Below are positions 8,669-17,796 of a stretch of 64,000 bases of DNA, one piece after another; the stretch's first letter is position 1; each line of letters begins with the position of its first letter. Below the pieces are notes generated by a model. That model did no database searches. It was not told the DNA's origin and was given only the letters and a program-made list of their open reading frames with translations. The translations under genes and the position numbers were made by a program. Source of the DNA: Rhizobium leguminosarum (GTDB lineage: Bacteria > Pseudomonadota > Alphaproteobacteria > Rhizobiales > Rhizobiaceae). The stretch spans positions 50,162-114,161 of the forward strand of contig NZ_JAGIOR010000006.1 of the NCBI RefSeq assembly GCF_017876795.1, written 5' to 3'.

Positions 8669-8716
8669 GCTAAACGAGAGAAATGGGCTTCCGGATGGAC
8701 ATCTGGGGGCCTTTTT
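8669..8716 (+). ncRNA. Counter-transcribed antisense RNA (inc-alpha / ctRNA)
   Basis: In repABC plasmids a roughly 50-nt antisense RNA made from the repB-repC spacer binds the repC leader and causes early termination or blocks translation, setting copy number and incompatibility. Here a plus-strand promoter (8634-8662) is followed about 25 bases on by a strong hairpin and a T tract, giving a predicted RNA of about 48 nt. The ends are predictions from promoter and terminator, not measured. Confidence 0.72.
8686..8716 (+). terminator. Rho-independent terminator of the ctRNA
   Basis: Arms GGCTTCCGGAT and ATCTGGGGGCC around loop GGAC form an 11-bp stem (with G-U pairs), ending at 8711 and followed by TTTTT. 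The same dyad would also fold in the repC leader mRNA, as expected for attenuation control. Confidence 0.75.
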
Positions 8717-8771
8717 CTTTACCTGGGTTCCTGTCTTCTCTGTATCAAATCATCTGGCACTGTCGTGCCGG

Positions 8772-9761
8772 TTAACCATTCCGTGTTTTTTCAAACTCGG
8801 CATGGAGTTCTTCAAGGCGTGTGGTCACGAACGCCGCAAATTCAGGAACCACGCGTTCATCGAACGTAAGGCGCGTGGTCTTTCCGAGACGCTCGATCTT
8901 TGCGGCCTTCTGACCCTTTGCATTCTTCCACTGCTCACCCGACGCCGCCTTCTTCTTCTTCGGGACCGCAGCAGCGAGCGCCCTTGCAAACCGCTCATCA
9001 GACGGCAGCGTCGCGAATTCGGGCTCACCAATCGCACTGTCCAGCTTCTTGCGTGAGGCTGGCAAAGTGTCGGCCAGAGCCACCCAACGCGAGCGGCCGG
9101 CCTTCGGCGCCGGGCCGATCGCTTGGATAATCTCCGAAGGCAACGAGCGAGCAACCGCGATGTAGCGGCTGAGATCGGACTTGTCGGTGGAGAGCGCGGC
9201 AATGATTGTTTCGCGCTTGTAGCCGGCATCTTCCAGCCGCAGGGCGAAGAGTGCCTTCTCGATGAAGGAGAGGTCCTGCCGGTCGAGGTTTTCCTTGCCC
9301 TGCGCAATGACGAGATCTTCGTCGCTCAGCGCTTGGACGACGGCCCGGACCTTCAGCGACAGTTTCTCGGCAGCACGCAGACGGCGACGGCCATAGGCGA
9401 TTTCATAGCGACCGGCATGATCGGCCTGCGGACGGACCAGAACCGGGACCTGCTGGCCGTATTGCTGAATGCTCGAAACCAGTTCGTCGAAATTGGGATC
9501 GACGTCGATCGGAATTCGATCACCGACTGATGAATCAGAAATCGCGGAAGGCTCGATCTCGATGACGACGTTCCCAGAGGCGAGTTGCTCCTGGAGACGG
9601 GCGGCCGAGCGCGCGCCCTCGCTCATCTCCTGAAGCGACGTTCCCATCGCCGAGATGGCACCGGTGCGAACCCGCTCGGGGTTTTTGCTGACTGCAGGGC
9701 TCGCTACGGCCGGTTCGGCCTTCCGCATGAAGAGTGAATTGACGGTGTCCTTCCGGCTCAT
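8772..9761 (-). CDS. repB: RepB, ParB-like centromere-binding partition protein
   Basis: RepB binds parS and works with the RepA ATPase to partition the plasmid. The 329-residue protein begins MSRKDTVNSLFMRKAEPAVA, the usual RepB N-terminus. The ParB/Srx catalytic-type region follows (VLVRPQADHAGRYEIAYGRR, with GRRRLRAAEKL), then the central HTH region (DLSFIEKALFALRLEDAGYK, LSTDKSDLSRYIAVARSLP), and a C-terminal dimerisation segment. It is the middle gene of the operon. Two parS palindromes lie just upstream, in the repA-repB spacer. Confidence 0.95.
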   Translation of the reverse strand: MSRKDTVNSLFMRKAEPAVASPAVSKNPERVRTGAISAMGTSLQEMSEGARSAARLQEQLASGNVVIEIEPSAISDSSVGDRIPIDVDPNFDELVSSIQQYGQQVPVLVRPQADHAGRYEIAYGRRRLRAAEKLSLKVRAVVQALSDEDLVIAQGKENLDRQDLSFIEKALFALRLEDAGYKRETIIAALSTDKSDLSRYIAVARSLPSEIIQAIGPAPKAGRSRWVALADTLPASRKKLDSAIGEPEFATLPSDERFARALAAAVPKKKKAASGEQWKNAKGQKAAKIERLGKTTRLTFDERVVPEFAAFVTTRLEELHAEFEKTRNG

Positions 9762-9814
9762 CGGCCAATCCCATAATGATCGGACAGACGCAAAGTCGCG
9801 CTGCCATCTCTAAA

Positions 9815-9830
9815 GTTGGGAGCTCCCAAC
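9815..9830. promoter_or_regulatory. parS centromere palindrome 1
   Basis: GTTGGGAGCTCCCAAC is a perfect 16-bp palindrome fitting the repABC parS form GTTNNNNGCNNNNAAC. It lies 54 bases upstream of repB, inside the repA-repB spacer, and is the expected RepB binding site. Confidence 0.9.
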
Positions 9831-9937
9831 AAACTTGGGGCAGGGGCGTTCACTCCGTCCCTCCAAGCCATGATCAATTCCGAAAGCCATCCGCGCGCGA
9901 TCGAAGCGCCCGCGGTCATAGATGAATGGAACATGGA

Positions 9938-9953
9938 GTTGGGAGCTCCCAAC
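9938..9953. promoter_or_regulatory. parS centromere palindrome 2
   Basis: A second exact copy of the 16-bp palindrome, centred 123 bases from the first and 26 bases beyond the repA stop. Paired parS sites in this spacer are known in other repABC plasmids. Confidence 0.9.
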
Positions 9954-9978
9954 TTTGGCGCTTGGAAGGGGAGGGCGC

Positions 9979-11226
9979 TCATCTTTTCTTGCGACCCCAC
10001 GCAGCTCGAATTTCGTTTTCGATTTCGAGATTGACGGCGTCGAGCGACTCCATGGCGCGATCGTAAGTCGATCGCGTCAGGTTTTCGCGTCCGATCTCAT
10101 AGAGTGTCTGCTTGGTGAGGCCGGCATCGGAGACGGCAGCCGATTTCAGCATCGGATTGGTCATGACGCTGTCGTCAAACAGATTTCGCAGCAGAGCCGC
10201 GACCTTGGTCTGCGGCGCATCCTGCGGCTCGAACCGCGTTAGCAGATACTTGATGAAGTCATAGCGCAGCTCACCGCCGGCCTCGCGCACGACCGCCAGG
10301 AGGTCATGAGTCATCAGCAGGAACTGGCTCATCGATGCGACATCGAGCATCTGCGGATGGACCGTCACCACCATGGACGTCGCCGCACACAATCCACTGA
10401 GCGTGAGGTAACCAAGCTGCGGCGGGCAATCGATGACGACGACGTCATAATCATCGGCGACTTCGCCGAGAGCGCTTGCGATCCGAAGGAAGAAGATTTC
10501 CTGTTCGGATTTGCTCGCGCCGGTGAGCGCACGCGGCGTCGTATGCTCGAACTCCATGAGTTCCAAATTACCCGGGACGAGATCCAGGCCGTCGAAATAG
10601 GTCTGGCGGATCACATCCTTGAGTGGGCGGCGGTCCTCGTCATATCGGATGGCTGCATAGAGCGTCTCGTTATGTCCGACATGGGTTTCCGGCAATATCC
10701 CTAGCAGGGCCGAAAGACTTGCCTGCGGGTCAAGATCGAGCGCCAGAATGCGGTATCCCTGAAGTGCAAGATATTGGGACAGGTGGACCGAGGTGGTGGT
10801 CTTGCCCGATCCTCCCTTGAAGTTGGTAACGGCAACGACCTGCAGATGATCGTCTGGACCTCGTCGCGGCAGAAAGTCGTGAGAATTACGACCACGGGAG
10901 GTCGAGGCGAGCCGCTCGCGCAGCTCGTTGATCTGGCCGAGGGAATAAAGCCTGCGGCCATTACTGGTCAGCTCGGGCTGCGGGCCATCGCCCGCTAGGC
11001 TCATTTTTCTCAAGGTCGAATCGGATACACCAATAAGCTTGGCCGCCTCGCCAGATGTGAAACGGCGAAGTGTCTTGCTTGCGGTCGGCGGGAAAATCGC
11101 TTCGCTGATCGACTGCAGTTGCGAGCTGATCAACGAGGCATGGGCGCCGATCGTCTCGTCAACGGTTTTCTGCGGGACTACCCTCATAGATCTCAGCGGC
11201 TTGCTCACGCTCAAAACTTCCATCAC
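9979..11226 (-). CDS. repA: RepA, ParA-type partition ATPase and repressor
   Basis: RepA is the Walker-type ATPase that drives partition and, with RepB, represses its own promoter. The 415-residue protein has an N-terminal HTH of the MerR-like kind (FTSGEAAKLIGVSDSTLRKM), then the deviant Walker A box VTNFKGGSGKTTTSVHLSQY near residue 135, and VVVIDCPPQLGYLTLSG (Walker B). The length and the HTH extension are typical of repABC RepA. It is the first gene of the minus-strand operon. Its promoter must lie in 11227-11573, shared with the divergent trb operon. Confidence 0.96.
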   Translation of the reverse strand: MMEVLSVSKPLRSMRVVPQKTVDETIGAHASLISSQLQSISEAIFPPTASKTLRRFTSGEAAKLIGVSDSTLRKMSLAGDGPQPELTSNGRRLYSLGQINELRERLASTSRGRNSHDFLPRRGPDDHLQVVAVTNFKGGSGKTTTSVHLSQYLALQGYRILALDLDPQASLSALLGILPETHVGHNETLYAAIRYDEDRRPLKDVIRQTYFDGLDLVPGNLELMEFEHTTPRALTGASKSEQEIFFLRIASALGEVADDYDVVVIDCPPQLGYLTLSGLCAATSMVVTVHPQMLDVASMSQFLLMTHDLLAVVREAGGELRYDFIKYLLTRFEPQDAPQTKVAALLRNLFDDSVMTNPMLKSAAVSDAGLTKQTLYEIGRENLTRSTYDRAMESLDAVNLEIENEIRAAWGRKKR

Positions 11227-11573
11227 GGATAAATTACGGTTTCGGTGTTTTCAGCGTGACGATTGCGGAATACCGCGATTCTTGCAAGAACTTAATAGTT
11301 AACAGAGTCTTAAGTCGACACTGCGCATTCCCTTTTAATCGCCTGATAAGCCCGAAAATCCCGTAGGTTAGCTCAAATACGGTTGCTTTCGCCGGTCTGC
11401 ATTTCTTGTGAGTCAAGCACCTGACTTGCTGACAAGAAATCTGCCCGGCTCTTGATTCGAGCCGAAACTGACGGAATCAGCCGCGACTCGCGAGGTGCAA
11501 AATTGCACATAGACTTCGGGCTCCGACCGGGGTCTGTCTCCTCTCGCACTCAAACGAGGAGACGAGCTTTCCC
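11227..11573. other. Divergent promoter region between repA and trbB
   Basis: These 347 bases separate the divergent repABC and trb operons. No gene fits. Visible features are an AT-rich stretch near the repA start (about 11240-11340), a tra-box-like dyad (11493-11510), and a Shine-Dalgarno GAGGAG about 11 bases before trbB. In Ti-type plasmids the AHL synthase gene traI occupies this position before trbB; here it is absent. Confidence 0.7.
11493..11510. promoter_or_regulatory. tra-box-like dyad upstream of trbB
   Basis: AGGTGCAAAATTGCACAT agrees at 14 of 18 positions with the Ti-plasmid tra box ATGTGCAGATCTGCACAT, the binding site of the quorum-sensing activator TraR, including both GTGCA/TGCAC half sites. 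It lies about 64 bases upstream of trbB. The match is by eye, and no traR is visible in the window. Confidence 0.65.
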
Positions 11574-12539
11574 ATGCTTCAGTCGCACTCCCGCCTTGTC
11601 CGCAAGCTCCAGGACGCACTCGGGGAACACCTTTGCATCGCATTAGATGACCCGACGGTCGTCGAGATTATGCTCAACCCTGATGGTAAGCTTTTCATCG
11701 AGCGCCTCGGCCATGGCGTCGCGCCAGCTGGCGAGATGCAGGCGGCCGCAGCCGAGACGGTCATCGGATCGGTCGCGCACGCACTCCAGTCTGAAGCCGA
11801 TGGAGAACGACCAATCATCTCAGGTGAACTGCCCATTGGCGGCCACCGTTTTGAAGGTCTCCTGCCTCCCGTCGTCAATTCACCAACTTTCACGATCCGC
11901 CGGCGTGCTTCGCGGCTTATTCCGCTCGACGACTATGTGACCGCGAAGATCATGACCGAAGCGCAGGCTTCGATTATCCGCAGCGCCATCACCGACCGGC
12001 TGAACATAGTCATCGCCGGCGGGACGGGCTCGGGCAAGACGACGCTCGCGAACGCGGTCATCGCCGAGATCGTTTCGGCCGCACCGGAAGACAGAATGGT
12101 GATCCTCGAGGACACGTCCGAAATCCAATGCGCAGCAGAAAATGCTGTCTGTCTGCACACGAGCGACGCGATCGACATGGCCCGCCTTTTCAAGAGCACG
12201 ATGCGCCTGCGTCCCGACCGCATCATCGTTGGCGAGGTGCGGGACGGCGCCGCACTGACCCTCCTAAAAGCATGGAACACCGGACATCCCGGGGGCGTCA
12301 CGACGATCCATTCCAACTCTGCCATGTCGGCGCTTCGACGCCTCGAGCAACTGACATCGGAAGCCAGCCAGCAGCCAATGCAAGCCGTGATCGGCGAAGC
12401 GGTCGATCTAGTGATCTCGATCCAACGCGCCGGGCGCGGCCGCCGGGTGAGGGAGGTTCTCCATGTCGAGGGGTTCAACGGCTCGCGCTACCAGACGGAA
12501 CATTATCCGCAAATCGATGAGGACAGTCATGCAGCATAG
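11574..12539 (+). CDS. trbB: TrbB, VirB11-type secretion ATPase
   Basis: TrbB is the hexameric cytoplasmic ATPase that powers pilus assembly and DNA transfer. The 321-residue product starts [20 protein letters not shown]. It shows the Walker A box [20 protein letters not shown] (about residues 145-160), an Asp box with [31 protein letters not shown] (Walker B) and the His box [14 protein letters not shown]. It is the first gene of the trb operon; the next start overlaps its stop. All motifs are intact. Confidence 0.95.
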   Translation: MLQSHSRLVRKLQDALGEHLCIALDDPTVVEIMLNPDGKLFIERLGHGVAPAGEMQAAAAETVIGSVAHALQSEADGERPIISGELPIGGHRFEGLLPPVVNSPTFTIRRRASRLIPLDDYVTAKIMTEAQASIIRSAITDRLNIVIAGGTGSGKTTLANAVIAEIVSAAPEDRMVILEDTSEIQCAAENAVCLHTSDAIDMARLFKSTMRLRPDRIIVGEVRDGAALTLLKAWNTGHPGGVTTIHSNSAMSALRRLEQLTSEASQQPMQAVIGEAVDLVISIQRAGRGRRVREVLHVEGFNGSRYQTEHYPQIDEDSHAA

Positions 12540-12924
12540 TCGCTTTTTTCGCTTGGGACTTTTTGGCGCGTTGCTTTGCGCTTCGCTTGCGCAGCCAGTA
12601 CTTGCAGGTTCGGGCGGCGGAAGCCTGCCTTGGGAGGGTCCCCTCGAGCAGATCCAGCAGTCCATCACCGGACCGGTCGCCGGCTATATTGCACTGGCCG
12701 CGGTCGCGATTGCCGGCGGCATGCTGATCTTCGGCGGGGAGCTCAACGATTTTGCACGGCGCTTGGTGTACGTGGTGTTGGTCGCTGGGATCTTGCTTGG
12801 CGCAACGACGATCGTCGGTCTCTTCGGCTCGACCGGAGCTTCGATCGGCGGCTCGTTTGTCGCCGGCCAGACTGCGGTCCCGAACACAAATCGGGTGGGG
12901 GGAGGGGAGGGGCGTCATGGCTGA
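12529..12924 (+). CDS. trbC: TrbC, major pilin subunit (VirB2-like)
   Basis: TrbC is the conjugative pilin, cyclised in related systems. The start at 12529 ([20 protein letters not shown]) has GAGGA six bases upstream and overlaps the trbB stop. A signal peptide ends near QPVLAGSGG. Two hydrophobic helices follow ([19 protein letters not shown] and [20 protein letters not shown]), the VirB2 layout. At 131 residues it has normal length. The end overlaps trbD. Confidence 0.9.
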   Translation: MQHSRFFRLGLFGALLCASLAQPVLAGSGGGSLPWEGPLEQIQQSITGPVAGYIALAAVAIAGGMLIFGGELNDFARRLVYVVLVAGILLGATTIVGLFGSTGASIGGSFVAGQTAVPNTNRVGGGEGRHG

Positions 12925-13216
12925 CACGGGCGCCGGGCTCCATCGCAACCGGATCCATCGCGCTCTGTCGCGGCCAAATCTTTTGATGGGAGCGGATCGA
13001 GAGCTTGTACTGCTGACCGGGCTCGCGGCGATCATCCTGATCTTCGTCGTGCTGACCGTCTATTCGGCCCTGTTCGGAGTGGCAATCTGGATCGTTGTCT
13101 TCGGCGCGCTCCGCATGATGGCTAAGTCTGACCCGATGATGCGCAAAGTCTATGCCCGCCATATGCGGTATCGAGCGCATTACCTTCCGACCTCCGCGCC
13201 TTGGCGTCGATACTGA
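12917..13216 (+). CDS. trbD: TrbD, VirB3-like inner-membrane protein
   Basis: A 99-residue protein beginning [20 protein letters not shown]. The pattern of a short basic N-terminus, [20 protein letters not shown] and a hydrophobic hairpin ([40 protein letters not shown]) is that of VirB3/TrbD. VirB3 associates with the VirB4 ATPase, encoded next. The start overlaps the trbC stop by 8 bases. Confidence 0.92.
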   Translation: MADTGAGLHRNRIHRALSRPNLLMGADRELVLLTGLAAIILIFVVLTVYSALFGVAIWIVVFGALRMMAKSDPMMRKVYARHMRYRAHYLPTSAPWRRY

Positions 13217-13226
13217 GGAGACGTCG

Positions 13227-15662
13227 ATGGTCGCTTTAGGAACATTTCGATCGACCGGTCCGTCATTCGCTGACCTGGTTCCCTATGCGGGCCTCGTCGA
13301 TAATGGCATCCTTCTGCTGAAGGACGGTAGTCTAATGGCCGGCTGGTATTTTGCCGGTCCGGATTCAGAAAGCGCAACCAATTCCGAGCGCAACGAGCTT
13401 TCCCGTCAGATCAACTCGATCCTATCGCGGCTGGGTACAGGCTGGATGATCCAGGTCGAGGCCGTGCGGGTACCGACAACTGAGTACCCGTCTGCTGAGC
13501 GCAGCTATTTCCCCGATACTGTCACGTCGCTGATCGATGACGAGCGTCGGCGGCATTTTGGACAGGAGCGCGGACATTTCGAAAGCCGGCACGCGCTCAT
13601 CTTGACATACCGGCCGCCAGAACGACGCCGATCCGGCCTGACCCGCTATATCTACTCAGATACCGAAAGCCGCTCAGCAAAATATGCCGACACCGCTCTC
13701 GATGCGTTTCGGCGCTCGATCAGGGAGATCGAGCAGTATCTCGGCAATGTTCTCTCGGTGCAGCGCATGCAGACGCGAGAGGTTTCCGAACGCGAAGGTA
13801 GTCGCGTCGCGCGCTACGACGAGCTCTTCCAGTTCATTCGGTTTGCCATCACCGGCGAGAACCATCCTGTCCGCCTGCCAGAAATTCCCATGTACTTGGA
13901 CTGGTTGGCGACGGCAGAGCTCGAACACGGACTGACGCCGCGCGTCGAAGGCCGCTTTCTCGGCGTGATCGCGATTGACGGGTTGCCGGCCGAGAGTTGG
14001 CCGGGGATCTTGAATAGCCTCAACCTTATGCCGCTGACGTATCGCTGGTCGTCGCGCTTCATCTTCCTTGATGCGGAGGAAGCCAAGCAGCGGCTGGAGC
14101 GGACTCGCAAGAAGTGGCAGCAGAAGGTGCGGCCGTTCTTCGACCAACTGTTCCAGACGCAATCCCGATCGATTGATCAGGATGCGATGGCGATGGTCGC
14201 CGAGACGGAGGATGCGATTGCCGAAGCCTCATCGCAGTTGGTGGCTTACGGCTACTACACTCCTGTGATCATCCTCTTCGACGAAAGCCGGTCGGCGCTG
14301 CAAGAGAAGGCGGAGTCGGTTCGTCGCCTCATCCAGGCGGAAGGCTTCGGAGCCCGCATCGAGACGCTGAATGCGACCGACGCCTTTCTCGGCAGCCTGC
14401 CAGGCAACTGGTACTGCAATATCCGCGAACCGCTGATCAACACGCGCAATCTGGCAGATCTCGTTCCGCTGAACTCTGTCTGGTCAGGACAGCCGTCCGC
14501 GCCATGCCCGTTCTATCCACCCGATGCACCGCCGCTCATGCAGGTGGCATCCGGGTCGACGCCCTTTCGACTGAACCTGCACGTCGACGATGTTGGTCAC
14601 ACCTTGATTTTCGGTCCAACCGGGTCCGGCAAATCGACCCTGCTTGCACTGATCGCTGCGCAGTTTTGCCGGTACGAGGCGGCGCAAGTCTTCGCCTTCG
14701 ACAAGGGAAATTCGATGCTGCCGCTGACGCTTGGTGTCGGTGGTGATCACTATGAGATCGGCGGCGAAAGCGGGGAGGGGGCCAGGCTTGCCTTTTGCCC
14801 GTTAGCAGAACTTGAGACCGAGGGCGACCGGGCCTGGGCCTCCGAGTGGATCGAGACCCTCGTTTCGCTTCAAGGCGTGACGATTGCGCCGGACCATCGC
14901 AACGCGATTTCGAGGCAGATTGGACTGATGGCGTCGGCGCCTGGCCGTTCGCTCTCGGACTTCGTCAGCGGCGTCCAGATGCGCGAGATCAAGGATGCCC
15001 TCCATCACTACACGGTCGATGGTCCGATGGGTCAGCTCCTCGATGCAGAAGAAGATGGTCTGACGCTCGGGCGCTTCCAGTGCTTCGAGATCGAGCAGCT
15101 GATGAATATGGGTGAGCGCAATCTCGTGCCTGTCCTGACCTATCTCTTTCGACGGATTGAGAAGCGGCTCGATGGCTCGCCAAGTCTCATCGTTCTGGAT
15201 GAGGCATGGCTGATGCTCGGCCATCCCGTGTTTCGCGACAAGATCAGGGAATGGCTCAAGGTGCTGCGTAAAGCCAACTGCGCCGTCATCCTTTCGACAC
15301 AGTCAATCTCCGACGCGGAGCGTTCGGGCATTATCGACGTGCTGAAGGAATCTTGCCCGACCAAGATCTGCCTTCCAAACGGAGCGGCTCGCGAAACCGG
15401 CACTCGCGAATTTTACGAGCGGATCGGCTTCAACGAGCGGCAGATCGAGATCGTCGCGAATGCCATCCCGAAACGCGAGTACTACGTGACCTCGCCCGCC
15501 GGCCGCAGGCTTTTCGATATGGCGCTTGGCCCAGTCACGCTTTCCTTTGTCGGCGCCTCCGGGAAGGCCGATCTAGCCCGCATCCGGGCGCTCTCTTCGA
15601 CCCGTGGCCACGAATGGCCGGGTCAGTGGCTCATCGAGAGGGGGATCAACCGCTATGAGTGA
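13227..15662 (+). CDS. trbE: TrbE, VirB4-type conjugal transfer ATPase
   Basis: TrbE is the large ATPase of the mating-pair formation complex at the inner membrane. The 811-residue protein starts MVALGTFRSTGPSFADLVPY. The Walker A box is LIFGPTGSGKSTLLALIAAQ (about residue 465), followed by FAFDKGNSMLPL, and the Walker B box LIVLDEAWLMLGHPVF with CAVILSTQSISDAERSGI further on. ATG 13227 was chosen because the upstream extension overlaps trbD and a GAGGAG lies seven bases before it. Length is normal and no disruption is seen. Confidence 0.95.
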   Translation: MVALGTFRSTGPSFADLVPYAGLVDNGILLLKDGSLMAGWYFAGPDSESATNSERNELSRQINSILSRLGTGWMIQVEAVRVPTTEYPSAERSYFPDTVTSLIDDERRRHFGQERGHFESRHALILTYRPPERRRSGLTRYIYSDTESRSAKYADTALDAFRRSIREIEQYLGNVLSVQRMQTREVSEREGSRVARYDELFQFIRFAITGENHPVRLPEIPMYLDWLATAELEHGLTPRVEGRFLGVIAIDGLPAESWPGILNSLNLMPLTYRWSSRFIFLDAEEAKQRLERTRKKWQQKVRPFFDQLFQTQSRSIDQDAMAMVAETEDAIAEASSQLVAYGYYTPVIILFDESRSALQEKAESVRRLIQAEGFGARIETLNATDAFLGSLPGNWYCNIREPLINTRNLADLVPLNSVWSGQPSAPCPFYPPDAPPLMQVASGSTPFRLNLHVDDVGHTLIFGPTGSGKSTLLALIAAQFCRYEAAQVFAFDKGNSMLPLTLGVGGDHYEIGGESGEGARLAFCPLAELETEGDRAWASEWIETLVSLQGVTIAPDHRNAISRQIGLMASAPGRSLSDFVSGVQMREIKDALHHYTVDGPMGQLLDAEEDGLTLGRFQCFEIEQLMNMGERNLVPVLTYLFRRIEKRLDGSPSLIVLDEAWLMLGHPVFRDKIREWLKVLRKANCAVILSTQSISDAERSGIIDVLKESCPTKICLPNGAARETGTREFYERIGFNERQIEIVANAIPKREYYVTSPAGRRLFDMALGPVTLSFVGASGKADLARIRALSSTRGHEWPGQWLIERGINRYE

Positions 15663-16464
15663 ACCAGTCCAGTCTTTGACGTTTGGCAGATCGTTGGTGG
15701 CCGGGTTGGTCGTCGCCGGCCTATCCGCAGCGCCCAATGTCTCCTACGCGGGAGGCGCAGTAACCGGCGCGACCGAGATGACGCAGATGCTCAACAATGG
15801 TGAGCTGATCCAGCTTGTTGGTCAGTCGACCGAGCAGATCAATAATCAGATCAAACAGATCACGCAGCTTGCCGAGCAGATTCAAAATCAGCTCAACATC
15901 TACCAGAACATGTTGCAAAATACGGCACAGCTCCCGAACCACATTTGGGGGCAGGTCGAAGGCGACCTGAACCAGCTGCGCGATGTCGTCAATCAGGGTC
16001 AGGGCATCGCCTTCTCCATGGGCAATGCCGACGATCTTCTGAAGCAAAGGTTCAAGAGCTACTCGGATTTGAAGACGAACCTGCCAAACGCCGAGAGCTT
16101 TTCGTCTACCTATCAGACGTGGTCGAATACGAACCGCGACACGATTTCCAGCACCCTCAAGGCTGCGAGCCTCACCGCCGATCAGTTCGACAGTGAAGAG
16201 GATACGATGGGCCAGCTGCGATCGATGTCGCAATCAGCGGATGGCCAGATGAAGGCACTGCAGGTCGGCCACCAAATCGCCGCTCAGCAGGTCGCCCAGA
16301 TGCAGAAGCTCCGCGGCATTGTCTCCCAGCAGACGACGATGATGGGGACGTGGCTGCAGAGCGAACAGACGGACAAGGACCTCGCACAGGCGCGTCGCGA
16401 GAAGTTCTTCAACGCCGACGTCCAATCCGTTCCCTCCGGACAGAAAATGGAGCCCCGCTGGTGA
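15655..16464 (+). CDS. trbJ: TrbJ, VirB5-like periplasmic/pilus-tip protein
   Basis: A 269-residue exported protein with a signal peptide (to about ...APNVSYAGG, residue 33), followed by Gln- and Asn-rich helices (QINNQIKQITQLAEQIQNQL), typical of TrbJ/VirB5. It starts within the end of trbE and ends overlapping the trbK GTG. Its C-terminus, REKFFNADVQ...MEPRW, resembles that of TrbK. Confidence 0.92.
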   Translation: MSEPVQSLTFGRSLVAGLVVAGLSAAPNVSYAGGAVTGATEMTQMLNNGELIQLVGQSTEQINNQIKQITQLAEQIQNQLNIYQNMLQNTAQLPNHIWGQVEGDLNQLRDVVNQGQGIAFSMGNADDLLKQRFKSYSDLKTNLPNAESFSSTYQTWSNTNRDTISSTLKAASLTADQFDSEEDTMGQLRSMSQSADGQMKALQVGHQIAAQQVAQMQKLRGIVSQQTTMMGTWLQSEQTDKDLAQARREKFFNADVQSVPSGQKMEPRW

Positions 16465-16664
16465 CCCGCCCCATATTGATCGCCGCTGTGTGCATCGTAA
16501 TTGCAGGAATTGCTGCGATCACCACCGTCGTTCTGGTGCGCGGAGAGAGCGCCGCAACACCGCAAATGAGTAACGAACAAAGAGCGGCACGCGAAAAGTT
16601 CTTTGGCTCAGGCACGCCCCTCCCACCGATCGAGAAGGGACAGGAGATGCGACCGAAATGGTGA
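16461..16664 (+). CDS. trbK: TrbK, small entry-exclusion-type membrane protein
   Basis: A 67-residue protein starting with GTG (MTRPILIAAVCIVIAGIAAI), with one N-terminal hydrophobic segment that carries a Cys, as in TrbK lipoproteins. In Ti/RP4-type systems TrbK provides entry exclusion; the Ti homologue is named by position and similarity. The C-terminus EKFFGSGTPL...EMRPKW echoes TrbJ. It overlaps trbJ and trbL by a few bases each. Confidence 0.88.
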   Translation: MTRPILIAAVCIVIAGIAAITTVVLVRGESAATPQMSNEQRAAREKFFGSGTPLPPIEKGQEMRPKW

Positions 16665-17775
16665 GGCGCGGTCGCAGACGCATAGTCCTGGGTGCGGGTA
16701 TCGCCTTCCTCGTGTTCGCGGCGCCGGCGCTCGCCCAGCAAGGTCAAGTTCTGACGGAACTGGAAAATCAAGTCTCGACGGCTGCCAAAGGATGGGAAAC
16801 CACCGTCATGGATGCGGCGAAATCGCTGTTCTGGATCCTCGCAGGCATCGAAGTCGGGATTGCGGCCGTGTGGCTCGCGATCCAGGCAGCATCGCTGGAC
16901 AGTTGGTTTGCCGAGCTCGTCCGGCGCATCATGTTCATCGGCTTCTTCGCCTTTGTACTCACACAGGGTCCGACTTTCGCCAAGGCCGTGGTCGACAGCT
17001 TGTTTCAGATCGGCGCCGGTGGCGGCTCTGCATCTCCGGCCGAAGTTTTTGATGCCGGCATTCGCGTTGCGTCCCAGATGTCAGAACAGGCGAAGTTCGG
17101 CGTCTTTGAGGACAATGCCCTTGCGATCGCCGCCGTGCTTGCAATGGGTATCGTCGTCATCTGCTTCTCACTCGTTGCGGCAATATTCGTCTCGGTCATG
17201 GTCGAGATGTATGTGGGCCTGCTGGCAGGCATGATCATGCTCGGGCTCGGGGGCTCCTCCTTCACCAAAGATTTTGCGATCCGCTATCTCGTCTATGCCT
17301 TCGGCGTAGGTATGAAGCTGATGGCGTTGGTCATGATCGCCAAGATCGGCTCCAACGTCCTGCTTGGCCTGGCGCAGGCGCCGACAGCTGAAAGCGACCA
17401 GTTCATCACCACACTCGCGATTGCTGGCATCTCCGTCGTCGTCTTCATCATCGCGATGTACGTCCCACATCATCCAGGGTGTCGTACAGGGAGCCTCCGT
17501 CTCCGGCGGCATGGAGACGATCCGCCATGGCGGCCAGGCGGCTTCGTTCGCAGCGGGAGGCGCGTTCCTCGGCGGCGGGCTCGGTGCTTCGAGGTATGGG
17601 CGCGAGCTTCAGCTCCGGTGCCATGGCTGCCGGATCCGCCGCCAAGGAGAAGGCGATCGGATCACCTGGCGCTTATGCCGGTTCCCTACTTGGCTTGGCC
17701 AACGCGAAGCTCGATCAGGCAAGGGGCAATCCGCCCACTCCGGCGCCGCCTCCGGAAAGACCGGACAAACAATAG
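16658..17775 (+). pseudogene. trbL: trbL, VirB6-like polytopic membrane protein, two frameshifts
   Basis: TrbL/VirB6 forms part of the inner-membrane DNA channel. The first 270 residues are intact (signal-like start, several membrane helices such as LAIAGISVVVFIIAMYVP). The frame then shifts: IIQGVVQGASVSGGMETIRH continues in the next frame from about 17471, and RGMGASFSSGAMAAGSAAKE in the third frame from about 17585 to the stop at 17775. The product of the first frame alone would end at 17875 with an unrelated tail overlapping trbF. The Gly/Ala-rich middle part also looks shorter than usual. Either the gene is inactive or there are two sequencing errors. Confidence 0.85.
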
Positions 17776-17796
17776 TTCACGAACAGGATCACACAC

